Shown: positions 23,511-32,318, counted from the stretch's first letter. The stretch is DNA of 32,356 nt from Vicinamibacteria bacterium (GCA_016650185.1 JAENWE010000053.1:1-32356), one strand, 5' to 3'. Numbers and translations are program-made. The notes: generated from the letters alone by a model not told the origin.

Positions 23511-24532
23511 TGGACGTCCCTCGCCTGAGGCGTGTTCTGCTCCGTTGGTTCGCGCGGTCCAAGCGACCCCTTCCCTGGCGTCAAACTCGAGACCCGTACG
23601 CGATCTGGGTCTCGGAGGTGATGCTGCAGCAGACCACGGTCGCGGCCGTGATCCCCTACTACGCCCGATTCATGGCTCGGTTCCCCACGATCCTCTCGCT
23701 CGCCACCGGGGACGAGGACGCGGTCCTTGAGATGTGGTCGGGGCTTGGCTACTACGCGCGGGCCAGGAATCTGCGACTCGGCGCTCAGGTCCTGGCCCGG
23801 AACCACAACGGTACCTTCCCTCGAGACGTCGAGACCGCCATGACGATCAAAGGCGTTGGCCGGTACACGGCCAGCGCGGTGACCTCGCTGGCATACGGCG
23901 CAAGGGTCGCGGCGGTGGACGGGAACGTTTTCCGTGTCTTGTCCAGGCTGTATGCCGCGCGCGATCTCACGTCACCCCGCGCCCAGCAACTGGCCACGAA
24001 TCTACTTTCTGCACGCGCGCCCGGGGCTTGGAACGAGGCCATGATGGAGTTGGGCGCCACGGTTTGTCTGCCGAAAAGACCGCGGTGCCAGACCTGCCCG
24101 GTCCGGACCGACTGCGAGGGCCGCTCCCGGCCGGAGTCCTGGGGCGGGGGCAGGCCGCGTCGAGCCACCATCAAAACGATGGTGGAAATGGCGCTGGTGA
24201 TACGGAGCGACCGGGTTCTCCTTGTTCGCACCCCGACCGGCGACCTCATGGGCGGATTGTATGAGCTTCCTCATGCCGGCCTGCCCGGCCAGGAAGAAGC
24301 GTGCATGGCTCTCCGCGATCGCTACCGCGGAAGGCTCCGGGTCGCGCCGGAGGCGGTCACTACAATCCGCCACGCGGTCACCCATCACCGGATCGAGGCC
24401 CTCATCTTCAGGGCGCGGCTCTTGAAACTGCCCTCGGGGGACGCGATATTTCAACCGCGCGGGGCGCTCTCGCGACTTCCGCTCGGCGGCCTGACCCGAA
24501 AGGCCCTGCGCGCGGTCGGGATACCAGTCTAG
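23510..24532 (+). CDS. mutY: MutY, A/G-specific adenine glycosylase
   Basis: A base-excision repair enzyme that removes adenine mispaired with 8-oxoguanine. ATG 23510 gives 340 residues; the open frame extends further upstream but only as antisense-like overlap of prmC. Visible features are catalytic Glu 36 in SEVMLQQT, the helix-hairpin-helix IKGVGRYTASA, catalytic Asp 137 in AAVDGNVFRVLSR, and an iron-sulfur loop C-x6-C-x2-C-x5-C (Cys 186, 193, 196, 202). A C-terminal NUDIX-like 8-oxoG recognition domain (about 220-335) includes GGLYELPHAG and the HAVTHHRI string. All key residues are intact. It is the last gene of the rpmE operon, overlapping a convergent gene by 4 bases. Confidence 0.95.
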   Translation: MDVPRLRRVLLRWFARSKRPLPWRQTRDPYAIWVSEVMLQQTTVAAVIPYYARFMARFPTILSLATGDEDAVLEMWSGLGYYARARNLRLGAQVLARNHNGTFPRDVETAMTIKGVGRYTASAVTSLAYGARVAAVDGNVFRVLSRLYAARDLTSPRAQQLATNLLSARAPGAWNEAMMELGATVCLPKRPRCQTCPVRTDCEGRSRPESWGGGRPRRATIKTMVEMALVIRSDRVLLVRTPTGDLMGGLYELPHAGLPGQEEACMALRDRYRGRLRVAPEAVTTIRHAVTHHRIEALIFRARLLKLPSGDAIFQPRGALSRLPLGGLTRKALRAVGIPV

Positions 24533-25068
24533 AAGCGTTCCGGGCGGGCGGCGAGTAGAAAGGCCGCCTTGGAATCGAAGTATTCGGTGACCTTGCGCAC
24601 GTCCGCGGCGTTGAAGTCCGGGCCCGCGTCCCTGAGGGAATCGCCCTTCTTACTCACTTGGGCCACGCCGACGATCTGCCCGTCGGCCACGATGGGCACC
24701 GTGACCATCTTCATGATCGGAAGGACTTTCTCCGTCACCTTCACGCTCTCGAAAAAGGCGACATGTCGGGCCAACGGCACGTTGTTGTTGGCTTCGCCGA
24801 CCTTCTTGGTGAACACGCTCACCGCGATCGAGTCTCGCTTCGTCGTGGGAATCGTGCCCAGATCACACAGCTTCCGAGGAGCGATGAATCGAAGGTGTTT
24901 TCCGTCGGGGCTCGCGATCAGGATGCCGATCTCGTCCACCTGCCGACCCAGATCCTCCGCCGCTCCCCGGGCCACCAGGTCAGCGAGGTCAAGGAAAAAA
25001 TCCTTGGGATCTCGGCCGCCTTCGCGGTTGGCCAGCATGCTAGCCAGACGGTCGTTGATATCGTTCAT
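24529..25068 (-). CDS. GAF-domain protein of unknown ligand
   Basis: A soluble 179-residue protein made almost entirely of one GAF-type domain. Diagnostic segments are EIGILIASPDGKHLRFIAP, RDSIAVSVFTKKVGEANNN and MKMVTVPIVADGQIVGVAQVSKKG. It has no kinase, cyclase or DNA-binding domain attached. The start at 25068 (MNDINDRLASML) is preferred over one 21 codons upstream because those residues are not domain-like. It is 61 bases from a divergent membrane protein. The protein is not closely similar to the coiled-coil/GAF pair near the che genes. It may be a small-molecule sensor acting through partners. Confidence 0.75.
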   Translation of the reverse strand: MNDINDRLASMLANREGGRDPKDFFLDLADLVARGAAEDLGRQVDEIGILIASPDGKHLRFIAPRKLCDLGTIPTTKRDSIAVSVFTKKVGEANNNVPLARHVAFFESVKVTEKVLPIMKMVTVPIVADGQIVGVAQVSKKGDSLRDAGPDFNAADVRKVTEYFDSKAAFLLAARPERF

Positions 25069-25129
25069 GGAAGGCGCAATGACTCGCGGTCGGCGCGCGA
25101 CCTGAGAGGAAAAGCATAGCATCCGGCCC

Positions 25130-26539
25130 ATGTCGACCTCGCCGGCACCGCCCCCACCGCCCCTTCCTGAGCCGTCCTGGATGGTCGTTGCTTTTTCCCT
25201 TGCCCTGGCGGCGCGGGTCGCTCTCGTGGTCGGCTTTCCGACTCTTTACGGCGGTGACGCGGCGGGCCGCCTCGCGCACGCCGATACTCTCGTACTCGGC
25301 TACCAACTCCCGCTCCCGCAACTATTCGTGGTGGCCGGGAAGGCGCTCCACGACGACCCCATTCTCACCCGCCTGATCTTCTGCGTCTGGGGAGGCGTTC
25401 TGGCTGCAGGGCTCACCGGACTCCTCGGGCGATTCGTGAGTTCGCGGTCCTCACTTTTCGGGTCCGTCCTGTTCGCCTGCGACCCTCTGTTGATCCACTA
25501 CTCGATCGTGCCCTATCAGGAACCGGTGGCCTATGGTTTTCTGGCCTGGGCGTTCTACTTCGGAGCCGCGGGTCGCCCCATGACCGGCGCCGGGTTGATG
25601 GGCGCTGCCTGTTTGTCCCGTTACGAGGCTTGGCTTTTCCTTCCGGCGTTCCTTTGGATCACGCGGTCGCGCCTGGCCGCGCTGGTCGCGGCCGCCCCGG
25701 TGGCCGGTTGGATCTCCTGGTGGAGGGGCCTCGCGCCGAGCGGCCTCTACGTCCTCGACCTCGATGGGCAAGCGGAGCGGCTGCCCCGACTGGCCTTTCT
25801 GGGTCGCAAGTTCATCGAGTACGAAACCTTGTCTCTCGTCCTCGTTGTCGCCGCAGGATTCCTTGTCGTTCTGACCAGCCGAAACGCACGCGTGCTCAAG
25901 GGGGCGGCGACGATTGGGGCGGTAATCGTCGTTGTCGTAACCCTGGGACACGAATACCCACCCGGCAGCGGCTTGATGTCGGAACGGTTGATTCATCTCC
26001 CGGTGATCCTCGCACTATCGCTTTCCGCGATCGCGCTGGCGCGAATGAGTCAGGCGTCACGACCGCTCTTTCACGCCGGCCTCGTGGCCGCGTTTTTCTT
26101 CTGCGGGCGAAGCCTGTGGTTCGAGACCGGGCTGCTCCAAGCGGCGGCGAGGGACCCAAACCTTGCCCTGGCCCGAGACGCCGCGCGCGCGATCGAGGCC
26201 GAGCGCGGGCCCCACGAGTGCGTGAGTGTGCTGGCGCCCCTGGTAGAGCCATCCTTATTGGAGGCGTACATAAAGAAGGTGGACTCTTCCTTTGGCGACG
26301 TCAGCCGTGCCCGCGAACAGGCCTCATCCCTGGCTAACGAATCGCCCGATCGAGATCGCATTGCCGCCCAACTCAAGGCCAAGACGGGAACAGTTCAAGG
26401 CCAGATCGGGTGCCCTCTGCTCCTCATCGTCGACCAGGCGGCTGGAGGGAATCAGCATCCCGAGGGCGCGGGGGCAACTCTTCTTGCTCTGATCGTCGCC
26501 GAGCCGAGGCGAGCCCGACTTTTCCGCATCCGGAGCTGA
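25130..26539 (+). CDS. polytopic membrane protein, GT-C glycosyltransferase-like
   Basis: A 469-residue protein with roughly nine to eleven hydrophobic helices between residues 15 and 340 and a soluble C-terminal part. An acidic residue in the first extracytoplasmic loop (LYGGDAAGRLAHADT) and the pattern of helices resemble GT39/GT-C enzymes that use lipid-linked sugars, as do the strings LLIHYSIVPYQEPVAYG and CLSRYEAWLFLPAFL. The first 15 residues are Pro-rich. No family-specific motif beyond this was found, so the substrate is unknown. The 3' end overlaps the oppositely oriented gene by 116 bases (26424-26539), an unusually long convergent overlap. Confidence 0.7.
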   Translation: MSTSPAPPPPPLPEPSWMVVAFSLALAARVALVVGFPTLYGGDAAGRLAHADTLVLGYQLPLPQLFVVAGKALHDDPILTRLIFCVWGGVLAAGLTGLLGRFVSSRSSLFGSVLFACDPLLIHYSIVPYQEPVAYGFLAWAFYFGAAGRPMTGAGLMGAACLSRYEAWLFLPAFLWITRSRLAALVAAAPVAGWISWWRGLAPSGLYVLDLDGQAERLPRLAFLGRKFIEYETLSLVLVVAAGFLVVLTSRNARVLKGAATIGAVIVVVVTLGHEYPPGSGLMSERLIHLPVILALSLSAIALARMSQASRPLFHAGLVAAFFFCGRSLWFETGLLQAAARDPNLALARDAARAIEAERGPHECVSVLAPLVEPSLLEAYIKKVDSSFGDVSRAREQASSLANESPDRDRIAAQLKAKTGTVQGQIGCPLLLIVDQAAGGNQHPEGAGATLLALIVAEPRRARLFRIRS

Positions 26540-28181
26540 CGGTTGCGATATCCAAGCGATAGAGGGCAGTAGAGCCCAGGCCGCGACCCTGGTCCGATGC
26601 GAAGAAAAGGGAGCATCCGTCGGGCGAGAACGTGGGATCAATCTCATTGGCGTCCGAGAAGGTCAGCCTGGTCGAGGCGCCACCAGCCTCAACGTTGTCA
26701 AGGTACAGGTTCCACGAGCCATGCGTGAATCTGGAGGTCACTCTTTCATCGCCTCGTATCGACGCAGCCGCTGTGCCGCACTCGAATCCCTCACCCCGGC
26801 TCTCCAGCCCATGTCCATCCGCTGATGGAGCCCACCAGCGCAGATGGGCGCCGCAGAAGTGCGGGTTCGCCATGGAGTAACCCCTCGCGCGGGAGACCCT
26901 TTCCCAGGCCTCTTCGCTGCGCCCCCAAGGTAGAGCGAGCACCCCCGCTATCGCTCCCAGCCCCACCGCCCTTCGCAGCATGAGGCGGTCCAGAAATGGC
27001 CAAGCGATAACGAAGGCGACGGCGAGAAGGCCAAACAGCCGAATGAATGCAAGCGGCGCCAGGATTCCGGGCACCGAACGGAACATGTTCACGAGTGGCG
27101 AACCCAGAAGGGCCCAAAAGATCAACCAGATCCCGAGCGATGCTGCGCGCAGGCGGTGCGCCACCGCCAGCACGGGAAGGACCAGAAGCACGAGATGGTA
27201 CGAGGCCACATAAGGCGACGCACACAGGCTGAACGCCACACCGATGGCCACGGCGACGGTGGCCTTTCCGGCGTCGAGGGCCTTCCGGGCTGCGACCAGG
27301 CCGAGGATGAGAAGCGCGGCGGAAATCGCCGCACCAACGAAGCGGGCCGCAATCGGCGCATGCACCCAGGGTTGTGGGTTCAAATCCGGTTCGCACCGAA
27401 GGAATCGGTTCACAAGCGCCAGGAGGCTTCCCCACCCGGGAGAAAACGGATCCTGGATGTCGCCTCGTGCCATCCAGGGCAGCACCTTCGATGCGAACTC
27501 GATGAACGGTTGGGCTCCGGTCAACATCCACAAGGCGCTCGAGGGTCCAAGGGCGCCGCAAGCAAAACCGGCGAGCAGCCGGCGGCGATCCCGGTGCACG
27601 AAGAGAACCCCGATGGCCAGAGCGTAGGGCTTGAACGACGCCCCGAAACCAAGGAGAAAGCCGGCGAGGGCAAGGCTTCCATGTTGAAGAGCCAAGACTC
27701 CGACGAGGAGCAGGGAGGTCAGGATCAGATAGGGCTGGCCGAACGCAAGTCCATTGCGGACGGCCAGGGTCGGCCCCAGGACCAGAACCGTCGCCAGCGA
27801 AGGCCTTACCCCGGGGGCAAGTCGGTTCACCGCCCAAACCGCGCCCAGGATGGAGCAGATGAGGACAATCGTCCACACCGACTTGGCGGCACCTGGAGGG
27901 AGCCCGGCAAGCGGAAGCAGCCAAAGCGCGTTGGCCGGCGGATGCGGAACAAACGAGCCCAGTCCGGTGAGTCCCGCCTCGGTCATGGCTTTCGCGAAGC
28001 CGTCGCGGCCGTACAGCGCCCCTAGATCGCCGCCCCGGGCCAGCACGAATGCCGGCGTGAAATAGTTGGCGAAGTCGCTTTGGGTTGGATCCCCAGCGCT
28101 CTTCACCAGGACCGGTATTTGCACGGCGGCCAGGAGCAGCGCCAAAACCGTCCACCCCCAACGGGCGATCTTCTGGCTCAA
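26424..28181 (-). CDS. GT87 (DUF2029)-like membrane mannosyltransferase with C-terminal PD40-type segment
   Basis: About ten hydrophobic helices fill residues 8-425. The first loop has SDFANYFTPAFVLARGGD, typical of GT87 enzymes that take mannose or similar from polyprenyl-phosphate donors, along with GQPYLILTSLLL and SFKPYALAIG. After residue 430 the sequence is soluble and contains a segment like one TolB/PD40 propeller blade (TRLTFSDANEIDPTFSPDG, then CSLFFASDQ). The last 35 or so residues are low-complexity Arg/Pro/Glu and overlap the convergent gene, so the natural end may be shorter. The start is TTG 28181, with GGAG 8 bases upstream (28193-28190); it lies 33 bases after the stop of the cytochrome-barrel gene, in the same frame. 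Confidence 0.7.
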   Translation of the reverse strand: MSQKIARWGWTVLALLLAAVQIPVLVKSAGDPTQSDFANYFTPAFVLARGGDLGALYGRDGFAKAMTEAGLTGLGSFVPHPPANALWLLPLAGLPPGAAKSVWTIVLICSILGAVWAVNRLAPGVRPSLATVLVLGPTLAVRNGLAFGQPYLILTSLLLVGVLALQHGSLALAGFLLGFGASFKPYALAIGVLFVHRDRRRLLAGFACGALGPSSALWMLTGAQPFIEFASKVLPWMARGDIQDPFSPGWGSLLALVNRFLRCEPDLNPQPWVHAPIAARFVGAAISAALLILGLVAARKALDAGKATVAVAIGVAFSLCASPYVASYHLVLLVLPVLAVAHRLRAASLGIWLIFWALLGSPLVNMFRSVPGILAPLAFIRLFGLLAVAFVIAWPFLDRLMLRRAVGLGAIAGVLALPWGRSEEAWERVSRARGYSMANPHFCGAHLRWWAPSADGHGLESRGEGFECGTAAASIRGDERVTSRFTHGSWNLYLDNVEAGGASTRLTFSDANEIDPTFSPDGCSLFFASDQGRGLGSTALYRLDIATVSSGCGKVGLASARRRSEQEELPPRPRDADSLQPPGRR

Positions 28182-28214
28182 CTCGCCAACTCCGCGAACG
28201 AGGGTTCCGGTGGG

Positions 28215-29399
28215 CTAGAAGGCGGTTTCAACCTGCAGCGAGCTGAACCGTTTCACATTGTTGTTGGAGAAGTTCACTTGTCCCGACAGCTTTACTTTCC
28301 AGATCACGATCTGAACGCCGGGGAGAAATGACGTGAGTGAGGCCCGGTCCGACGCACCCGCCAAGTCAACGCTTCGAGTCTGGACTCGAGCGGTGAGGGC
28401 AACACCGTCGCCGAGGTGATAGTCGCCGGCGAGAAAGCCACCCGCGAACCCGAGCGGTTCGCCCGTTCCACTCGGCTGGGATGCTGAGAGAACAGAATTG
28501 CTGTTGCTCCCGTACAGCGCCACCCCGTAGACGTTGAGCTTCTTCACCCGGACGTTTCCGTCGATCCCCAGGCGAACGATGTTGTCCTTGGCCACGCCCA
28601 GCCGGGTCGCGCTGATCCGGGCCACCAGTTGGTTCCGCCCGACATAGGCGAACGCTCCAAAACGGCTCGATTCCAGTCGCCGCGAGACCCGCAAGAACAC
28701 GTTGCCGTCGAACTTTCCCGGATCACCCACGCCCGTGGATTTGGAGAGGTCCACCACGGCCTGGTTGTTCCGACCTTTCACCAACGAAGCCGAAATCCGG
28801 GTCGTTCCGAACTCTCCGCCCAGCTCCATACCCTCCTGGTAGCGTCCGATTCCATCTGTCTCAAGCCCCGTGTTGGTGCCGTAGATCGGGTAGGGCAGCA
28901 AGTGAGGGGTGCGCGTCTGGGTCACGGGGAGATCGAGCTCGAACCGACCCACCTTGCCGTAGAACCTGCCGAGCGGAGCGAGGTCCACCCGAACCCAGGC
29001 GTTGTCCGGCTTGATGTGAATGGTGTCTCCTCCCGCGCGGAGCCAGGCGTCGTCAACCCAGTAGGAGAGTTTGGTTCCCAGGTTGCCGGCGGAGAGAACC
29101 TTGAAGTAGCCGATATTTCGACCGGGGCCGCCTTCGGGCAAGTTTCGCGTTCCCTCCAGTCGGCCGGAGATCGGCGCGTGCTTGATCCAGGCGCTGCCGT
29201 CGAACTTGTCTTCATTCTGCAGCCGAAAGCCACGCTCTTTGAACCGCTCGCCGATCCGGTTGAGCTTCGGAAAGACCTGATGACAGAACGAACATGCGAC
29301 CTCATAGCGCCGCGCAAATGCGGGAACGGCGAAGACATCCGTCGCGGCGATGCTGAGGGCCAGGGCGAGCCACGCTCCTCGAGATGAAAAAGGCTTCAA
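28215..29399 (-). CDS. monohaem c-type cytochrome fused to an outer-membrane beta-barrel
   Basis: A 394-residue exported protein. The signal peptide (about 1-24, ending DVFA or VPAFA) is followed at once by CSFCH (Cys 36, Cys 39, His 40), a covalent haem c site, in a short domain (YEVACSFCHQVFPKLNRIGERF). From about 75 the protein is a series of alternating, aromatic and Gly-rich strands, ending in Phe (SLQVETAF), as expected of an outer-membrane barrel inserted by BAM. Proteins of this design (haem motif with PRLN-like string, then barrel) occur in several environmental phyla; their role is not established. The start is TTG, strongly supported by GGAGG 8 bases upstream (29412-29408); no in-frame ATG is nearby. 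Confidence 0.8.
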   Translation of the reverse strand: MKPFSSRGAWLALALSIAATDVFAVPAFARRYEVACSFCHQVFPKLNRIGERFKERGFRLQNEDKFDGSAWIKHAPISGRLEGTRNLPEGGPGRNIGYFKVLSAGNLGTKLSYWVDDAWLRAGGDTIHIKPDNAWVRVDLAPLGRFYGKVGRFELDLPVTQTRTPHLLPYPIYGTNTGLETDGIGRYQEGMELGGEFGTTRISASLVKGRNNQAVVDLSKSTGVGDPGKFDGNVFLRVSRRLESSRFGAFAYVGRNQLVARISATRLGVAKDNIVRLGIDGNVRVKKLNVYGVALYGSNSNSVLSASQPSGTGEPLGFAGGFLAGDYHLGDGVALTARVQTRSVDLAGASDRASLTSFLPGVQIVIWKVKLSGQVNFSNNNVKRFSSLQVETAF

Positions 29400-29407
29400 T
29401 GCGGTTT

Positions 29408-29412
29408 CCTCC
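29408..29412 (-). promoter_or_regulatory. ribosome binding site deciding a TTG start
   Basis: GGAGG on the minus strand lies 8 bases before TTG 29399, the predicted start of the cytochrome-barrel protein. The first ATG codons in the region are out of frame or would remove the signal peptide, so this site fixes the start. The sequence upstream (29413-29450) is AT-rich compared with the rest of the window, with repeated GAATAATG strings (29422-29429, 29441-29448), and may contain the promoter. Confidence 0.6.
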
Positions 29413-29536
29413 GAAATGAATGAATAATGAAATGAACGGCGAATAATGCGTCATTGTACGGACAAGTGCCATGGTTCGGAACCGACGCGTTCAGAAGACC
29501 ACGCGGCTCGGAGGCTAAAGTCCCTCTATCTCCGCC

Positions 29537-30271
29537 ATGCATCCACTCCTTGCCGCTCTGCGGCGCCTTGCCTATCGGATCTGGCATCGCCGCGTCCGGG
29601 CGTCCCTCCAGGGGACGGACTCCTGCTCCCTCATGGACTTTGAACTGCTTGTTTCCCCCGGAGTCCTTCATCCCGCCCATTTCCTGTCGAGTCGGCTGCT
29701 GGCCCTCCATCTGACCACCCTCGATCTGGGCAACCGCACGGTCGCGGATGTCGGGACGGGTTCCGGTCTGCTGGCGCTCGTCGCAGCACGGTTGGGCGCC
29801 TCCGTGTGGGCGACGGATATCAACCCCGCGTCGGTCGACTGCGCTCGGGAGAACGCCGAGCGAAACGGGCTCGCCGACCGCGTGAACGTCGTGAACTCAG
29901 ATGTTCTCGAGGGCCTTCCGCCCGGCCTGCGGCTCGACTTCGTCGTTTCGAACCCTCCCTTCTACCCGCGTGACGCCCTGAACCTGAGGGATAGGGCATT
30001 CGCGGCGGGCGCCGGCTACGGCTTCTTCGAAAGACTTGCTGCCGCCTTGGGCGCACGCCTCGCCCCTGGCGGGTCCTTAATTATGGTTCATTCGTCGGAC
30101 GCCGACTTCGAACCGGTGAGAGAGATTCTCCAAACCCACCGAATCATCGGGCGGGTCGTCTCGACACGGCGTGGACTTTTCGAAACCTTGACCATCCGGG
30201 AATTCCAGCTCGAACTCCAGTCGTACCCGCCGGCGAGCGGCGCCTTCGATCGCTCGGAACGAGCCGGGTAA
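29537..30271 (+). CDS. class I SAM-dependent methyltransferase, PrmC-like
   Basis: A 244-residue methyltransferase. Motif I is VADVGTGSGLLALVAARLG (69-87), the acidic loop ATDINPASV follows, and the catalytic-type NPPF (139-142) sits in VVSNPPFYPRD. The NPPF motif points to an N-methyltransferase acting on a planar amide or amine, as in PrmC, RsmC or TrmN6-type enzymes; the true prmC is elsewhere in this window, so the substrate differs. The first 35 residues are basic (RRLAYRIWHRRVR) and could bind RNA or membrane. ATG 29537 is used; the clearest GGAGG is more than 20 bases upstream, so a start at the Met at residue 33 (29633) is possible. It is convergent with the sulfatase-fold gene. Confidence 0.8.
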   Translation: MHPLLAALRRLAYRIWHRRVRASLQGTDSCSLMDFELLVSPGVLHPAHFLSSRLLALHLTTLDLGNRTVADVGTGSGLLALVAARLGASVWATDINPASVDCARENAERNGLADRVNVVNSDVLEGLPPGLRLDFVVSNPPFYPRDALNLRDRAFAAGAGYGFFERLAAALGARLAPGGSLIMVHSSDADFEPVREILQTHRIIGRVVSTRRGLFETLTIREFQLELQSYPPASGAFDRSERAG

Positions 30272-30293
30272 CGGCCGGCCGGAACGACTGGGC

Positions 30294-32318
30294 CTACCGA
30301 ACATATCCGAGCGCTCGAAGCCTCTCTTCGGAGATGCGGTCGGGCGCCGAGGATTGGGATGATCCCGATCCGGAGAGGTCGTGAAGCACGACACTCATCG
30401 CCTTCACCCGCGCAGGCTCGATGAGAACGAGGTTTCGCTGCTCGCCCGGGTCCGCTGAAAGGTCGAACAACGCCGGGGCGACCTCTGGACCCTCGACGTA
30501 CTTGAACGGCCACTCAATGAGCGCCGAGAGGTCTCCCCGAGGGTAACTCGTGGGCAATCGCCCTTGCGGCCCGGGACGATGCTCGATGACCACCTGGCGC
30601 CTCTCGCCGAGGGGCCTGCAGTCCAGAGCGCCCTCAATGTGGAGGCCAGCCGCTCGGGCCAGGTAGCCGAAGACGTCGACAAGCTCAACCGGGGCCTCAA
30701 GACGCGCGCCCGACTCAAGGCCGGGCCCGCGGACGAAGAGGGGAATACGCGTCGCTTCCTCATCGAGCGAATTGCGGTGGCCAAACCTATCGTGCTCGCC
30801 CAGCGACTCCCCGTGGTCTGACGTGACCACCACAATCGCGCCCTCGTTCGATCCACCCGCGGTCACCGCCTCAAGAAGCCGGGTGAGGCTTCGATCGAGT
30901 GAATAGAGCGACTCGTCGTAGCGAGCGCGCAAGATCTCGGTCTCGGCCGGCGTGGGCCGGCCTCCCTGCAGGTATCTCCCAAGCACCGAAATCTGTTCGG
31001 TCTCGATGTCCAGAGCGACCGGAGCAAATCGACCCAGGTCTTGCCGTTCCGGAATCCAGGGCAGATGCGCCTCCATGAAGTTGACGAAGAGGAATCGCGG
31101 CCGGCCTGCCGCCTTCGCCCAGAACTCCAGGCTCCGATCGACGACCCACGGTGCGCGCATGGAAGGTCCGGGAAACCTCTCCCGCTTCGCTTCGAGCCAC
31201 ATGGCTCGCGGGAACCAGGCCAGCAGATCGAACAACCAGGGACGAAAAACAAACGGCCGGAGCGGCTCGACGTCAACGCGGTCGAATCCCGCGAGAAGAG
31301 GATCCTCGCGACCGAAGACACCAAAGTTAGCCGACACTGCGCCGGTGGCATACCCCGCGGCGCGTAGGCGCGAGGCCAGGAAGCGCTCGGAAGAGACGCG
31401 CTCCGAAGGAGCGTAGCCCGAGTCGTACTTGTTTCGGGTGAGGCGCAGACCAGAAAACAGTGAGGCGTGAGCGGGCAGCGTCCACGACGCGTTCGTCCAG
31501 GCTTTCTCGAAGGTGGTGGCGCGGCGCGCGAAGGCCTCAAGGCCGGGCATTGTCGTGCGTCGGCGCCCGTAGGAGGCCAGGGCCTGGGCGCGCACCGTGT
31601 CGAGGACGATGAGAACGACATCTGGCCTCGGCGTAGAAGACACGGCTTGCACGGCTCGTGGCGAGGGGGTCGAAGGGGCGCCTCGGCTCCAAAGGCCAAG
31701 ACCTACCGCCGGCCCCAGAAGGAAAACCAGGGCCGTCTTCGGCCAGATGGATACCAGACCACGCAGCGCGACGAAGACGGCGAGGCCGATCAGGGCTCCT
31801 AGAGCCAGGGCGCGGCTCGCACCGCCCAGCCTGACCCCGAACGCCACCACGGCCACGCGTCCCGCCAGAACGGGCAAAACAATACCCACGGTGGCCCCGA
31901 ACAGAAAGGGCGGTGACCCTCCGGTCCGGTCGGCCGCCCATCGGATGGCAAGGAAGCCCGGCAGCAGGACCCCGAGCAGTACAAGGATCCAAAGGGTCGA
32001 CGCCAGATCCGGGCCGACGCCATCAACAACCCGAAGAGCACCGACGGTGACCGGGAACCACAGGCTGATGCCGCGGCGAGGGACGGCCACGGCCAGGAGG
32101 GCGGCTCCGAGAGCCAAAAAGGGCAAGTAGGTCGTGAACGCCGCGCTGAAGAAGTTCCAGGAGGCGCTCGACGGACGCGGATAAGCCGCGACCGTCTCCG
32201 TCGCGGCCAGGATCAAACTGGCGGTGGCAGCCGCCACCATGCTTCTGGCCATTGTGCCGGGAGGCTCGCTTGGCGCCGACGCCCTGATCAGCATCTCGAG
32301 TCGCTTGAGTGGCCCCAT
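30294..32318 (-). CDS. membrane-anchored sulfatase-fold hydrolase/transferase lacking the Cys nucleophile
   Basis: The N-terminal part (residues about 25-210) has six or seven hydrophobic helices. The C-terminal domain (about 230-674) has the alkaline phosphatase/sulfatase fold: PDVVLIVLDTVRA (232-244, metal ligand Asp 240), SWTLPAHASLFSG (278-290) and SDHGESLGEH (500-509). In true type I sulfatases the nucleophile region is CxPxR, with Cys converted to formylglycine; here it is TLPAH, so Thr 280 would be the nucleophile, as in phosphoethanolamine or phosphoglycerol transferases. A role in modifying envelope polymers is therefore as likely as sulfate hydrolysis. The frame is open to the window edge upstream of ATG 32318, so an earlier start is possible. 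Confidence 0.82.
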   Translation of the reverse strand: MGPLKRLEMLIRASAPSEPPGTMARSMVAAATASLILAATETVAAYPRPSSASWNFFSAAFTTYLPFLALGAALLAVAVPRRGISLWFPVTVGALRVVDGVGPDLASTLWILVLLGVLLPGFLAIRWAADRTGGSPPFLFGATVGIVLPVLAGRVAVVAFGVRLGGASRALALGALIGLAVFVALRGLVSIWPKTALVFLLGPAVGLGLWSRGAPSTPSPRAVQAVSSTPRPDVVLIVLDTVRAQALASYGRRRTTMPGLEAFARRATTFEKAWTNASWTLPAHASLFSGLRLTRNKYDSGYAPSERVSSERFLASRLRAAGYATGAVSANFGVFGREDPLLAGFDRVDVEPLRPFVFRPWLFDLLAWFPRAMWLEAKRERFPGPSMRAPWVVDRSLEFWAKAAGRPRFLFVNFMEAHLPWIPERQDLGRFAPVALDIETEQISVLGRYLQGGRPTPAETEILRARYDESLYSLDRSLTRLLEAVTAGGSNEGAIVVVTSDHGESLGEHDRFGHRNSLDEEATRIPLFVRGPGLESGARLEAPVELVDVFGYLARAAGLHIEGALDCRPLGERRQVVIEHRPGPQGRLPTSYPRGDLSALIEWPFKYVEGPEVAPALFDLSADPGEQRNLVLIEPARVKAMSVVLHDLSGSGSSQSSAPDRISEERLRALGYVR

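Noticed and set aside
26791..28161. Long open frame (456 codons) on the minus strand in a different frame of the GT87-like gene
   Set aside because: It is Arg/Pro/Gly-rich with no hydrophobic or domain pattern, whereas the overlapping frame encodes a coherent polytopic membrane protein.
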